Shown: positions 43,241 through 51,387 of the stretch, piece by piece
Numbering within the stretch: the first letter of the stretch is position 1
Layout of the letters: each line of letters begins with the position of its first letter
Origin: Archangium gephyra
GTDB taxonomy: Bacteria > Myxococcota > Myxococcia > Myxococcales > Myxococcaceae
DNA length: 64,000 nt
Reading direction: 5' to 3'
NCBI RefSeq assembly: GCF_001027285.1
Contig: NZ_CP011509.1
Coordinates: forward strand, 8,084,501-8,148,500
Program-made: the position numbers and the translations under genes
The notes under the pieces: generated by a model
What the model was told of the DNA's origin: nothing
Databases searched by the model: none
Seen by the model: only the letters and a program-made list of their open reading frames with translations

Positions 43241-44418
43241 TGGCCCACACGGAGACGAAGCGCATCCTGCCCACGGGCCTGCGGCTGGCGCCCTCGCAGG
43301 TATGGGGCAGCATCCGCCTGGTGCCGGTGCTGCGGGACGAGGTGCGGGGAGACCTGCGCTTCGCCCGGCGGACGTACGATGACGATCTCACCCTCGTCTC
43401 GTTGAAGGGCGGGCTGATGGAGCCCGGGCTCAAGTACATCTCCTACGTGCCGCACGGGCTGGTGATGGGGTGGGACGACCGGAGCCGGAGCGCGGGCGCC
43501 ATCTTCGGAACGCAGCTCCACAAGCCCGAGGGCAAGGCACTGAAGGTGGGCCCCTTCACCGTCCGCGTGTTGCACCGCATGGCGCACCGCGAGGACAAGA
43601 ACCGGCTGCGGCTGTTGCCCCTGCACCTCGCGATGGAGGGCTTCCTCGCCCTGCACTTCGGTGGGCCGGAGGTGGCGTGGACCGAGTACTCGCAGGAGGC
43701 CGTGTCCCGGGGGTTGGATCCCCGGAGCGAGTGGTCCGTGCCGGGCTGGTCGAGCACGGCCTTCGACGAGGCCCTGCGCATCTTCGAGATCCACGAGCAG
43801 CAGGTGGGCGTGCTCATCTTCCACGCGGACCTGCTGCTGTCCGCCTTCATCGTCTCGCACCCCGAGGACTACCGGGCGCTGCACCGGGCGCTGCTGGAGG
43901 ACTTCTACGGAGACCTGCTCCTCCAGTACGGCTTCCTCGGGGACGTGCCGCCCCTGTCGCTGTCCATCGAGGACCGGCGCGTCTCCTCGCTCGGGGACCT
44001 GCGGGCCGCCGTCGCGCGGATGCGCGAGGACTGGGGCGCGTTCCAGGGCTTCATGGCCGGAGGCGTCTTCGGCGTGGAGGTCTCGGCGAGCACCGTCTAC
44101 GAGGCGGGGCCCTTCCACCTCCAGCGCTTCGTCACCAGCCTGTCGCCCTCCGAGGAGAACCACCTCGGCGAGGTCATCGTGCGCGGGGACGGGACGCTCG
44201 AGTACCTCAAGACGTACCGCCTGTCGGCGGCGCAGACGCGGCGGGCCTACCTGCTCAAGCAGCTCTCGCAGGCGGACTGGAACCTGGAGCGCGCGGCGGT
44301 GAATCTGAAGACCACCCGGAATGATTTGATGCTGCGCCTGAGCAACGCGGGCTTCGGCTACCTGCTCAAGGAGTCCGTGCTCCAGGCGGCCCTGCGGCAG
44401 CACCAGGGCCGGCGCTAG
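43240..44418 (+). CDS. Unknown protein with C-terminal Fis-type helix-turn-helix, coupled to the Ro60-like gene
   Basis: This 392-residue protein has an N-terminal ~300-residue domain that I cannot name with confidence. It opens like a small beta-domain (TGLRLAPSQVWGSIRLVPVLRDEV) and may belong to the ARPP-2-type families. The last ~45 residues (LLKQLSQADWNLERAAVNLKTTRNDLMLRLSNAGFG) form a Fis/NtrC-type DNA-binding helix-turn-helix. No Walker motif is present, so it is not a sigma-54 activator. The TGATG stop-start overlap means it is translated with the vWA protein. It may regulate this locus or bind nucleic acid with it (inference). Confidence 0.7.
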   Translation: MAHTETKRILPTGLRLAPSQVWGSIRLVPVLRDEVRGDLRFARRTYDDDLTLVSLKGGLMEPGLKYISYVPHGLVMGWDDRSRSAGAIFGTQLHKPEGKALKVGPFTVRVLHRMAHREDKNRLRLLPLHLAMEGFLALHFGGPEVAWTEYSQEAVSRGLDPRSEWSVPGWSSTAFDEALRIFEIHEQQVGVLIFHADLLLSAFIVSHPEDYRALHRALLEDFYGDLLLQYGFLGDVPPLSLSIEDRRVSSLGDLRAAVARMREDWGAFQGFMAGGVFGVEVSASTVYEAGPFHLQRFVTSLSPSEENHLGEVIVRGDGTLEYLKTYRLSAAQTRRAYLLKQLSQADWNLERAAVNLKTTRNDLMLRLSNAGFGYLLKESVLQAALRQHQGRR

Positions 44419-44469
44419 CGCCCGGAGCCGGCGGCACCCCTACCCCGCCGTCCGCCGCGGCTCCGGCGC
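44418..44469. terminator. Strong hairpin between convergent genes
   Basis: GCGCC-C-GGAGCCG (44418-44430) pairs with CGGCTCC-GGCGC (44458-44469): twelve pairs with a single bulged C. It begins at the stop of the HTH gene and extends into the 3' end of the convergent gene. Confidence 0.5.
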
Positions 44470-45942
44470 CGTGTCGCGTGGCAGCAGGACGAGCCGCGTG
44501 GCCTCATGGGCCCGGACGCGCAGCGGCCTCTCCACCTCCAGGAGCATCGAGCCACGCGCCGTCACCCACAGGCCCTCGTGCTCGACCTCCAGCACTCCCG
44601 ACAGCACGAACGCGTGGGTGCCCGCCTCCAGCGAGAGCGTCTCCTGCGCCACCAGGTCGCGGTGCTCTCCGCGCTGCACCCAGGACAGCCGGCCCTTGCG
44701 CCCCAGGTGCCCGTAGCGGTCCAGCTCGCGCACCAGGTCATCGAAGCGCCGCTCGGCGAACTTCCGCCACACGCCCTGCCGGAGACTCGCGTTGGCCTCC
44801 ATCAACGGCAGCAGCGCCGAGCGCGGAATGCGCACCAGCATCGAGGAGGTGGCCGTGCGGATGGTGGCCGAGCGCCGCTCCCCCGCGAGCATGGCGATCT
44901 CCCCGAACAGCGAGCCGCTGCCGAGCTCGTCCACCACCTTCTCGCGCTCGCCGCCCTCGGCCAACACGTAGACCGCGCCGCTGGCGAGCAGGTACATCTC
45001 ATCGCTGGCGTCTCCCCGGTGGAAGACGTACCTGCCGCCCGGAAGCGTGATGATCTCCGAGCGCTGGGCCAGCTCGCGCAGCGTGTCCTCCTCGAAGTGG
45101 GAGAAGAGCGGCACCCGGCGCAGCTGCCGGATCACCTCGGGGCGCAGCACGCGGGCGCCGACGGACGTCTTCTGCATCAGCGCCGCCGTGGCCTGGATGG
45201 GCTGGCGCAGCTTGCGCTGCCCCATGGTGCGGAGCATGTTCGCGAGGTTGGCCGCGGTGAGGGGCACCACCGTCACCAGGCCATGTCCCTCGACGTAGCC
45301 CGGGTTGGTCTCGACGAAGAAGCGCGAGGCGGGCTTGTCGCAATGCAGCCAGTACTCGCGCTCCATCTCCGTCTCGCGCGTGCGCCAGCCCACGTGCCGC
45401 ACCAGGGGATTGGCCGGATCCACCCGCTCCAGACCGAACTCCGTGGCCAGCTCGTCCATGAAGGCCAGCAGCTCCGGCGGCACCACCGTCTGGTGCCGCG
45501 GCCACACCTCCTTGAAGTAACTGGCGAGCAGCGAATAGCTGGAAGGGTGCACCAGCGAGCCCAGGTAGAACACCCGCCGGCCCGGGTTCTTCAGCACGTA
45601 GTTCAGGATCATCTTCAGCCCGAAGCGCGTGCTGGCATTGGTGCCACGGTAGGCCCGCAGCGAGCCCGCCTCCGCGCGGAAGACGGACGTGGGCACGCCA
45701 CCGAATTCCTTGTCGAAGATGTGCAGGGCGAAGTACCCGACGACCTCCCCCTCCTCGTTCTTGTGGAGGTTGATCCACGTGTGCTCGGCCTTCGACTCGA
45801 CCACGTACTTCGCGAAGGACTCCCGCTCCACGCCCTCGAAGATCTGCCGGTGCACCTCGTAGAGCGAGTCGGTGAGCCTGCCGCGCTCCTCGGGGGTCAG
45901 GGACTTGGGGACGATGACCTCGCTGCTGGCGATCCGGGGCAT
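44440..45942 (-). CDS. GNAT-like acyltransferase fused to cyclic-nucleotide-binding domain
   Basis: This 500-residue soluble protein has a GNAT-like N-terminal half at ~10-150 (EVVGYFALHIFDKEF, LRAYRGTNASTRFGLKMI as a candidate acetyl-CoA loop). A cyclic-nucleotide-binding domain at ~275-400 carries a complete phosphate-binding cassette, GSLFGEIAMLAGERRSATIRT, at 342-362 with the key Glu and Arg. A third part at ~400-500 is beta-rich. Actinobacterial Pat enzymes join cNMP binding and GNAT to acetylate proteins under cAMP control, in the opposite domain order, so regulated acylation is a reasonable guess. A class III cyclase is encoded at 59805. The start at 45942 has only a weak Shine-Dalgarno. 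Confidence 0.8.
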   Translation of the reverse strand: MPRIASSEVIVPKSLTPEERGRLTDSLYEVHRQIFEGVERESFAKYVVESKAEHTWINLHKNEEGEVVGYFALHIFDKEFGGVPTSVFRAEAGSLRAYRGTNASTRFGLKMILNYVLKNPGRRVFYLGSLVHPSSYSLLASYFKEVWPRHQTVVPPELLAFMDELATEFGLERVDPANPLVRHVGWRTRETEMEREYWLHCDKPASRFFVETNPGYVEGHGLVTVVPLTAANLANMLRTMGQRKLRQPIQATAALMQKTSVGARVLRPEVIRQLRRVPLFSHFEEDTLRELAQRSEIITLPGGRYVFHRGDASDEMYLLASGAVYVLAEGGEREKVVDELGSGSLFGEIAMLAGERRSATIRTATSSMLVRIPRSALLPLMEANASLRQGVWRKFAERRFDDLVRELDRYGHLGRKGRLSWVQRGEHRDLVAQETLSLEAGTHAFVLSGVLEVEHEGLWVTARGSMLLEVERPLRVRAHEATRLVLLPRDTAPEPRRTAG

Positions 45943-45981
45943 GGCCGCGTCTTTTACCCCAATTTCCTATATTCCCATTTC

Positions 45982-47166
45982 CTACTTCACGCCGGCCGCG
46001 CGGCGCATCAGCGCCCCCTTCACGCGGTGGAGCCGCTTGCTGGCGGTGATGGTCAGCGAGGCCAGGTCCGTGGGGGCATGGGTGAGGCACTCGTACCCGT
46101 CCCGGGTCACCCGCACGGTGTCCGAATGGCGGATTCCCCCTACGCCGGGCAGGTAGATACCGGGCTCGATGCTGATGAACATGTTCTCGCGCAGCACGTC
46201 CGTGCATCCCTCGGCCACCCAGGGCGCCTCGTGGTTGCCCAGCCCGAAGCCATGACCCGTACGGTGCAGCAGGTGGCCGCCATGGCCCTCCTTCTGGAGG
46301 AAGTCCTTCGTCACGGCGTCGATCTCCGAGCAATCCACCCCGGGCCGGACCAGGGCGAAGGCCCGCCGCCGCGCCTCCAGCATGACGGCGAACGCCGCCC
46401 GCTCCACTTCACGGGGAGGCGACAGGAAGTAGGTGCGCTCGCACTCCGCGGCGTAACCGTTGACGCGCAGGAAGCCGAGCGCGATGTGGGGGCCCACCTC
46501 CAGGCGATCCGCGATGGTGGGCACGCCGTGGGGCTGCGCGCTCAGCGGAGCCGGCCAGCTGCCCACCAGCACGCTGCTGGTCAGCACGTCATAGCCGCGC
46601 TCCTTCATGATTCGCAGCTGCACCGCGCGCCCCTGCGCGAAGAGCTCCAGCTCGGAGACCCCGTAATAGGAGGTGGCCAGGAGCTTCTCCACGGCCAGGT
46701 CCGCGTAGCGGGCCGCGTCACGGAGCATCTCCACCTCGGCGGGTGACTTCACCACCCGGAGCGCCTCGACGAGCGGCAGCGTCCGCGGCGAGAGGTGCGC
46801 GAGCCGGCTGGCGATCTCCTGGGGCAGCGAAGGCTCCACGCCCACCTGGCCGAACCCCTCGAGCAGCTCCAGCAGCCGCTCCGCCCAGCCCTGGCCCACG
46901 GGGGCGGGATAGTCCCAGTAGTGCAGCACCTCGTCCACGTTGGGCGCGGCGCGCAGGTGCTCCTGCTCCAACGCGGGTACCAGGAGGACCTGCTTGCCCT
47001 CCGGTTTCACGAGGATGAAGAACGGACGCTCGAGCGGCCTGTAGGAGACACCGGTGAGGTAGTAGATGCTGTCCTCACTGGAGACCAGGAAGGCCTCGAG
47101 CCCGGCCTCGGCCACCCGCTGGCGCAGGCACCGCATCCGCTCCAGGTATTCACTCCGCGCGATCAT
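45982..47166 (-). CDS. M24-family Xaa-Pro aminopeptidase-like protein
   Basis: This 394-residue protein has an N-terminal creatinase-like domain at ~1-130 and a pita-bread metallopeptidase domain at ~150-385. Dinuclear-metal ligand segments are recognisable (RTGHGFGLGNHEAPWVAEG; ISIEPGIYLPGVGGIRHSDTVRV with Glu and a terminal Glu/Asp). The first Asp-rich motif is replaced by LGFLRVNGYAAECERTYF, lacking the usual DxG...D pattern. Metal ligands therefore may be incomplete and peptidase activity is uncertain. The ATG at 47166 has GGGGA five bases upstream; an in-frame ATG at 47202 is a weaker choice. It is probably cytoplasmic. Confidence 0.85.
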   Translation of the reverse strand: MIARSEYLERMRCLRQRVAEAGLEAFLVSSEDSIYYLTGVSYRPLERPFFILVKPEGKQVLLVPALEQEHLRAAPNVDEVLHYWDYPAPVGQGWAERLLELLEGFGQVGVEPSLPQEIASRLAHLSPRTLPLVEALRVVKSPAEVEMLRDAARYADLAVEKLLATSYYGVSELELFAQGRAVQLRIMKERGYDVLTSSVLVGSWPAPLSAQPHGVPTIADRLEVGPHIALGFLRVNGYAAECERTYFLSPPREVERAAFAVMLEARRRAFALVRPGVDCSEIDAVTKDFLQKEGHGGHLLHRTGHGFGLGNHEAPWVAEGCTDVLRENMFISIEPGIYLPGVGGIRHSDTVRVTRDGYECLTHAPTDLASLTITASKRLHRVKGALMRRAAGVK

Positions 47167-47230
47167 GTCCGTCCCCTGTTCGAAGAGGGCGGGCAGTCTC
47201 ATCCGATTTCGCGAGGCGCGGAAAGAGGAA

Positions 47231-47259
47231 CGCCCGGAAGCCTCATGGGCTCCCGGGCG
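47231..47259 (-). terminator. Rho-independent-type terminator after phasin-like gene
   Basis: CGCCCGG-A-AGCC (47231-47242) and GGCT-C-CCGGGCG (47248-47259) form an eleven-pair stem with one mismatch and a five-base loop. On the minus strand it is followed by TTCCTCTTTCC, a moderate pyrimidine/U tract. Confidence 0.65.
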
Positions 47260-47293
47260 TCTTGGCTTCAGCGGCTGCTCCGGCGCGGGACCA

Positions 47294-47971
47294 CTACGCC
47301 TTGGGAGCCTCCTGCTGCGACTGCTGCTCCGGCTTCTTGGGGGAGACCAGCGAGTCGATCTTCCGGGTGAGCCGATCCAGCTCGCGGTTGATGGCCTCCA
47401 CCTGCGACTGGCTCGCCACGCCGCCCACCACCTTCACCATGCGGTCCTGCAGTCCGTTGAGGCGCTGGCGAACCTCGCCGCCCACCCACGTCGCCTTCTT
47501 CTCCAGCTCCTTCACCGCCGGCTTCTCACGCAGCTCGTTCACGTTGAGCCGCTGCAGCACCTCGCGGCTGGACTCGCGGCTGCGCGACACCAGCGTCTGC
47601 AGCGCCTTCTGCGCCTCCGTCTCGAGCTGGCCGAACTGCTTCTGCGCCTGCTCCAGCCGGCCCTTCACGAAGGACGTCACCTGGCCCGCGGCCCCGGTCA
47701 CCACCGTCTCCACCTTGGCCGCCTCGGCCTTCACCGCCTCGGCCACCTTCTCCACCACCGGCGTCTCGGCCTTCACCGACTCGGCCTTCACCGCCTCGGC
47801 CACCACCGTCTCCGCCTTCACCGTCTCCGCCTGCTGCTCGGCCACCGGCGCGGCCTCCTGGGCCACGGGCGCGGCCTCCTGGGCCACCGCCTCGGTGTTC
47901 TGCTGCTCCGTCGTCTGGGCCACGGACTCCTTGGCGGCCCCCTCGGTCTTCACCGTCTTGTTCTTCGCCAT
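47294..47971 (-). CDS. Phasin-like coiled-coil protein
   Basis: From the ATG at 47971 this is 225 residues. An Ala/Glu/Val/Lys-rich repetitive N-terminal ~95 residues has VAQEAAPV twice and VKAE repeats. A helical region follows (TSFVKGRLEQAQKQFGQLETEAQKALQTLVSRSRES) and a C-terminal INRELDRLTRKIDSLVSPKK segment like those of polyhydroxyalkanoate granule-associated proteins. There is no signal peptide. It may coat storage granules, or be a DNA-binding Lys-rich protein; the assignment is tentative. It is divergent from the sugar-dehydrogenase gene. Confidence 0.65.
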   Translation of the reverse strand: MAKNKTVKTEGAAKESVAQTTEQQNTEAVAQEAAPVAQEAAPVAEQQAETVKAETVVAEAVKAESVKAETPVVEKVAEAVKAEAAKVETVVTGAAGQVTSFVKGRLEQAQKQFGQLETEAQKALQTLVSRSRESSREVLQRLNVNELREKPAVKELEKKATWVGGEVRQRLNGLQDRMVKVVGGVASQSQVEAINRELDRLTRKIDSLVSPKKPEQQSQQEAPKA

Positions 47972-48029
47972 GTGTGCTCGTCTCCTGGACTCGGACTGAC
48001 GGGCATACAGGTAACGCATCGCGTCACAG

Positions 48030-48049
48030 GCGTCAACAGGATTTGACGC
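48030..48049. promoter_or_regulatory. Inverted repeat in divergent phasin-like / dehydrogenase promoter region
   Basis: GCGTCAA-CAGGAT-TTGACGC is a perfect 7-bp inverted repeat. A third GCGTCA half-site sits at 48021-48026. It lies midway in the 140-base gap between divergent genes, and its TTGACG also looks like a -35 box, so a bound protein could control both genes. Confidence 0.45.
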
Positions 48050-48111
48050 AATGCGACAATCGCCTCGTACCCGGGGGAGGAACGGGCGAGCGAGCGTACA
48101 GTGCGCGCGCC

Positions 48112-49575
48112 ATGTTCAACGCTTTTCGCTCCATCCTCACCTGCGGCCTGCTCGGATTGTCCACTGTTGGACAGGCCCAGCCCACCCCGTCCTCCCGGCG
48201 CGACGTCGCCGACCTCTATGCCTCGCTCTGCGCCAACTGCCACGGTCCCAAGATGGAGGGGGCGCTGGGGCCGAGCCTCGTCGACGACATCTGGAAGTCC
48301 GGTGCCGACGACGCGGGCATCGCGCGGAGCATCCGCGAGGGGCAGCTGGCTTCGGGCATGCCCGCGTTCTCGGGCGCGCTGTCGCCGCAGGACACCCGGG
48401 CGCTCGTCATCTACATCCGCGAGCAGGGCGCGAGGCGGCGGAGCGAGGCCGCCTCCATCGCGAAGCCGGTGGCCGACAAGCCCGTGCGCAGCGAGCTGCA
48501 CGCCTTCAAGCTCGAGACGGTGGCCGAGGGACTCGACACCCCGTGGTCCGTGGCGTTCCTGCCCGACGGGCGCATGCTCGTGACGGAGAAGGCCGGACGC
48601 CTGCGCGTGGTGGAGAAGGGCCGCCTGCTGCCCGAGCCCATCGCGGGCACGCCAGACGTCTGGTCCAGGGGCCAGGGCGGGCTGCTCGATGTCGCCGTGC
48701 ATCCCGACGCCGCGAAGAATGGGTGGATCTACCTTTCCTACAGCGACCCGGGCGCGAATGGCTCCGCCATGACGGCCATCGTCCGGGGCAAGCTGCGCGA
48801 GGGCCGCTTCGTGGAGCAACAGACGCTCTTCCGCGCGCCGCCCGGGCTGTACCGCACCGGGAACGTGCACTTCGGCTCCCGCTTCGTCTTCGATGGCAAG
48901 GGACACCTGTTCTTCTCCATCGGCGAGCGGGGCCAGAAGGAGGACGCACAGGACTTGTCGCGGCCCAATGGCAAGGTGCACCGCATCCGCGAGGACGGGA
49001 GCATTCCCAAGGACAACCCGTTCGCCGGCCGCGAGGGCGCCATTCCGAGCATCTGGAGCTACGGCAACCGCAACCCGCAGGGGCTCGCGCGGCATCCGGT
49101 GACGGGGGACCTGTGGGAGACGGAGCACGGCCCCCGGGGTGGCGACGAGCTGAACCGCATCGAGCCGGGCCGCAACTACGGCTGGCCGGTCATCACCTAC
49201 GGCATGAACTATGACGGCACGCCGATGACCGATCGCACCGCGCAGGAGGGCATGCAGCAGCCCGTGCTGCACTGGACGCCGTCCATCGCCGTGTGCGCGG
49301 CGGACTTCTACACGGGCAGCCGCTTCCCCCAGTGGAAGAACGATCTGTTCGTGGGCGCGCTCGCGGAGCAGGAGGTGCGGCGCCTGAGGATCGAGAACGG
49401 CAAGGTGGTGCACCAGGAGGTGTTGTTCAAGGACGTCGGCCGCGTGCGCGACGTCGTGAGCGGCCCCGACGGGTACCTCTACGTCGTCTTCAACGACCCG
49501 GATCGCCTCGCACGGCTCGTCCCGGCGCCCGCGCTCGAGCCCGCCTCCGGCAAGGCCCCGGGCGCGAAGCCGTGA
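48112..49575 (+). CDS. Cytochrome c fused to PQQ-dependent soluble aldose dehydrogenase-like protein
   Basis: This 487-residue exported protein has a signal peptide of ~22 residues (MFNAFRSILTCGLLGLSTVG QA). A class I cytochrome c domain follows with heme motif CANCH (40-44) and a Met ligand in ASGMPAF. From ~130 on it has a six-bladed PQQ/glucose-sorbosone dehydrogenase propeller (LDTPWSVAFLPDGRMLVTEKAGRLR, RGQGGLLDVAVHPD, YGNRNPQGLARHP, ETEHGPRGGDELN). It probably oxidises sugars in the periplasm and passes electrons directly to its own heme. No Shine-Dalgarno is visible, and TACAGT at about 48097 lies so close to the ATG that a near-leaderless mRNA is possible. Confidence 0.88.
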   Translation: MFNAFRSILTCGLLGLSTVGQAQPTPSSRRDVADLYASLCANCHGPKMEGALGPSLVDDIWKSGADDAGIARSIREGQLASGMPAFSGALSPQDTRALVIYIREQGARRRSEAASIAKPVADKPVRSELHAFKLETVAEGLDTPWSVAFLPDGRMLVTEKAGRLRVVEKGRLLPEPIAGTPDVWSRGQGGLLDVAVHPDAAKNGWIYLSYSDPGANGSAMTAIVRGKLREGRFVEQQTLFRAPPGLYRTGNVHFGSRFVFDGKGHLFFSIGERGQKEDAQDLSRPNGKVHRIREDGSIPKDNPFAGREGAIPSIWSYGNRNPQGLARHPVTGDLWETEHGPRGGDELNRIEPGRNYGWPVITYGMNYDGTPMTDRTAQEGMQQPVLHWTPSIAVCAADFYTGSRFPQWKNDLFVGALAEQEVRRLRIENGKVVHQEVLFKDVGRVRDVVSGPDGYLYVVFNDPDRLARLVPAPALEPASGKAPGAKP

Positions 49576-49585
49576 GCGAGGGACG

Positions 49586-49628
49586 CGCCTCCGCTCGAGG
49601 CGGTCCCCCCGGGAGCCCTCACGGGCTC
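49586..49628. terminator. Two hairpins between convergent genes
   Basis: CGCCTC (49586-49591) pairs with GAGGCG (49597-49602), and GAGCCC (49613-49618) with GGGCTC (49623-49628). Both are perfect six-bp stems just after the dehydrogenase stop and at the SDR stop. Confidence 0.45.
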
Positions 49629-50373
49629 ACGACATGACGACCCCGCCGGTGGCGCCAATCGACTGGCCGGTGACCCAGCGGCTGTTCTCCGAGGCGAGGA
49701 AGGCGACGACGTCCGCGACATCCTCGGGCTGGCCCGTGCGCCGCAGCGGGGTGGCCTGGACAAACGCCTGGACGCCCTCCGGTGAGCTGCCCGCCGTCAT
49801 GTCCGTCTCCACCATGCCGGCGAAGACGTTGTTGACGGTGATGCCCCTCGGCCCGAGCTCCGTCGCGAGGGTGCGCGCGAACGCCTCCACGGCTCCCTTG
49901 CTCGCCGCATACATGCCGAGCGCCGGGAAGGTCGAGCGGGTGGAAGCCGAGGTGATGTTGATGATCCGCCCGCCCTGGCCGAGGCGCCGCGCCGCCTGCT
50001 GGCTGGCGGTCACGACGCCCCACAGGTTGATCTCCATGATGCGCTGGTAGTGCGCCCGATCGATGGCCTCGAGGGGACGGAACTCGAGGATGCCCGCGTT
50101 GTTGACCAGGATGTCCAGGCGCCCGAAGCGCGCGTCCACCCGCTCGAAGAGCTGCTTCACCTGGGCTTCATCGGCCACGTCCGCGCGCTCGATGAGCACC
50201 TCGCCCCCGGCGCGCTGGATGTCCGCGGCCACCTGGCGGGCGGCCTCCTCGTTGCGCGTGTAGTTGATGACGACCTTCGCCCCCTGGGCGGCCAGCTTCC
50301 GCGCGATGCTCGCTCCGATACCGCGCGAGGCCCCCGTGACGACGGCGACCTTTCCTTCGAGTCCGTTGTTCAT
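49627..50373 (-). CDS. Short-chain dehydrogenase/reductase
   Basis: This 248-residue classical SDR has the NAD(P)-binding TGASRGIG (~14-21) and a strand-2 NYTRNEEAAR suggesting NADP preference. The NNAG motif (LDILVNNAG) and the catalytic Ser (NITSAS), Tyr and Lys (MYAASKGAV) are intact. PQ-type positions and overall length resemble FabG-like 3-oxoacyl-ACP or glucose/secondary alcohol dehydrogenases. The substrate is unknown. The ATG at 50373 has AGGGAG six bases upstream. It stands alone; the next gene upstream is an endonuclease III-like gene on the same strand, 70 bases away. Confidence 0.9.
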   Translation of the reverse strand: MNNGLEGKVAVVTGASRGIGASIARKLAAQGAKVVINYTRNEEAARQVAADIQRAGGEVLIERADVADEAQVKQLFERVDARFGRLDILVNNAGILEFRPLEAIDRAHYQRIMEINLWGVVTASQQAARRLGQGGRIINITSASTRSTFPALGMYAASKGAVEAFARTLATELGPRGITVNNVFAGMVETDMTAGSSPEGVQAFVQATPLRRTGQPEDVADVVAFLASENSRWVTGQSIGATGGVVMS

Positions 50374-50443
50374 GTGTGCTCCCTGAGAAGAAGCCACATC
50401 ATGCCCCAATCCCGCCGGGGACCGGCTCGGCCCGCCGGAAAGG

Positions 50444-51220
50444 TCACGTCGCCGGGAATTTCTCCTCTCCGGTGTCCCCAGCGGGCTTCGCTCCCCGCTG
50501 GGATGCGAGCCGGGCCTGGCCGGTGGGACACAAGTCGAGCACCACGCACCGCTGGCACGCGGGCTCCCGATAGAAACAGCACCGCTGCCCGTGCAGCATC
50601 AGCGCCTCGTGGTTGTCGTAGACGCGTTGTGCATCCCAGTCCTGCGGGAGCTGCGCCTCCAGCAGCCGGTGCGCTGGCCCCACCGCCACGGTCTCCGGGA
50701 TGAGCCCCAGCCGCACCGCGACCCGGTGGTGGTGGCTGTCCACCGGCAGCGCGGGCTTCCTCAGGCGGCTGAACAGCAGCGTCGCGGCGCTCGACTTCGG
50801 CCCCACCCCGGGCAGGTGCTCGAGCCAGTCCCGCGCCTCCCGCACCGGGAGCTCCGCCAGGAAGTCCAGCGACAGCTCCCCTCCCCTCCGCTCGGTGATG
50901 CACCGCAGCACCTGCTGGATGCGCGGCGCCTTCTGCTCCGGCCAGGTCACCGCGGAGATCGCCTCCTGCACCTCCACACAGGGTGCATCCCGCACCGCCT
51001 CCCAGGTGGGGAAGCGCGCGCGCAACTGCCGGAAGGCCGCGCCACTGGAGGCGTTGCGCGTGCGGTGGCTCAGCAGCGCGGAGACCAACTCACTGAGCGG
51101 ATCCTGTGAACGGAACCAGGGGATGGGACAGCCGTACTCCGCGCACAGGCGCTCGTGCACCCGCAGTGCCTTCGCGCTCGGTCCGGACGGGGCTTCGGGA
51201 AACAACGGGAGAGATGGCAT
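50444..51220 (-). CDS. Endonuclease III-like HhH-GPD DNA glycosylase with 4Fe-4S cluster
   Basis: This 258-residue glycosylase has a helix-hairpin-helix LPGVGPKSSAATLLF with a candidate catalytic Lys (in PGVGPKS). The catalytic Asp is in the VDSHHHRVAVRLG motif, and the N-terminal LLSHRTRN corresponds to the family's LLSxQTxD. A C-terminal Cys cluster (CC...CQRC....C) is in the endonuclease III arrangement for 4Fe-4S. Differences from canonical Nth (Pro after the hairpin Gly, Arg in place of Asp in LLSHRTRN) suggest an altered lesion range. It acts on oxidised bases in repair. A wide, GC-biased C-terminal extension of ~20 residues is seen. Confidence 0.88.
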   Translation of the reverse strand: MPSLPLFPEAPSGPSAKALRVHERLCAEYGCPIPWFRSQDPLSELVSALLSHRTRNASSGAAFRQLRARFPTWEAVRDAPCVEVQEAISAVTWPEQKAPRIQQVLRCITERRGGELSLDFLAELPVREARDWLEHLPGVGPKSSAATLLFSRLRKPALPVDSHHHRVAVRLGLIPETVAVGPAHRLLEAQLPQDWDAQRVYDNHEALMLHGQRCCFYREPACQRCVVLDLCPTGQARLASQRGAKPAGDTGEEKFPAT

Positions 51221-51360
51221 GGCGGGGCCCCACTTCTGAAGTCACCCTTCCAACCTTCTCATCCCCTCCCCTCCTGGCGACCCCGCACGTCCCCTCCGGG
51301 CAGCGGCCGGGCCAGCGAGCGTCCGAGAGTCGGCGCGATGGCCAGCCCACCCCCTCCACG

Positions 51361-51366
51361 TATAAT
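51361..51366 (+). promoter_or_regulatory. Consensus -10 box (TATAAT) before the two-component pair
   Basis: A full TATAAT stands in strongly GC-rich sequence 22 bases before the ATG at 51388, which puts transcription start about 15 bases ahead of translation. No matching -35 box is seen, so an activator may help. Confidence 0.5.
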
Positions 51367-51387
51367 GCGCGCGCCCCTCGGGCTCCC

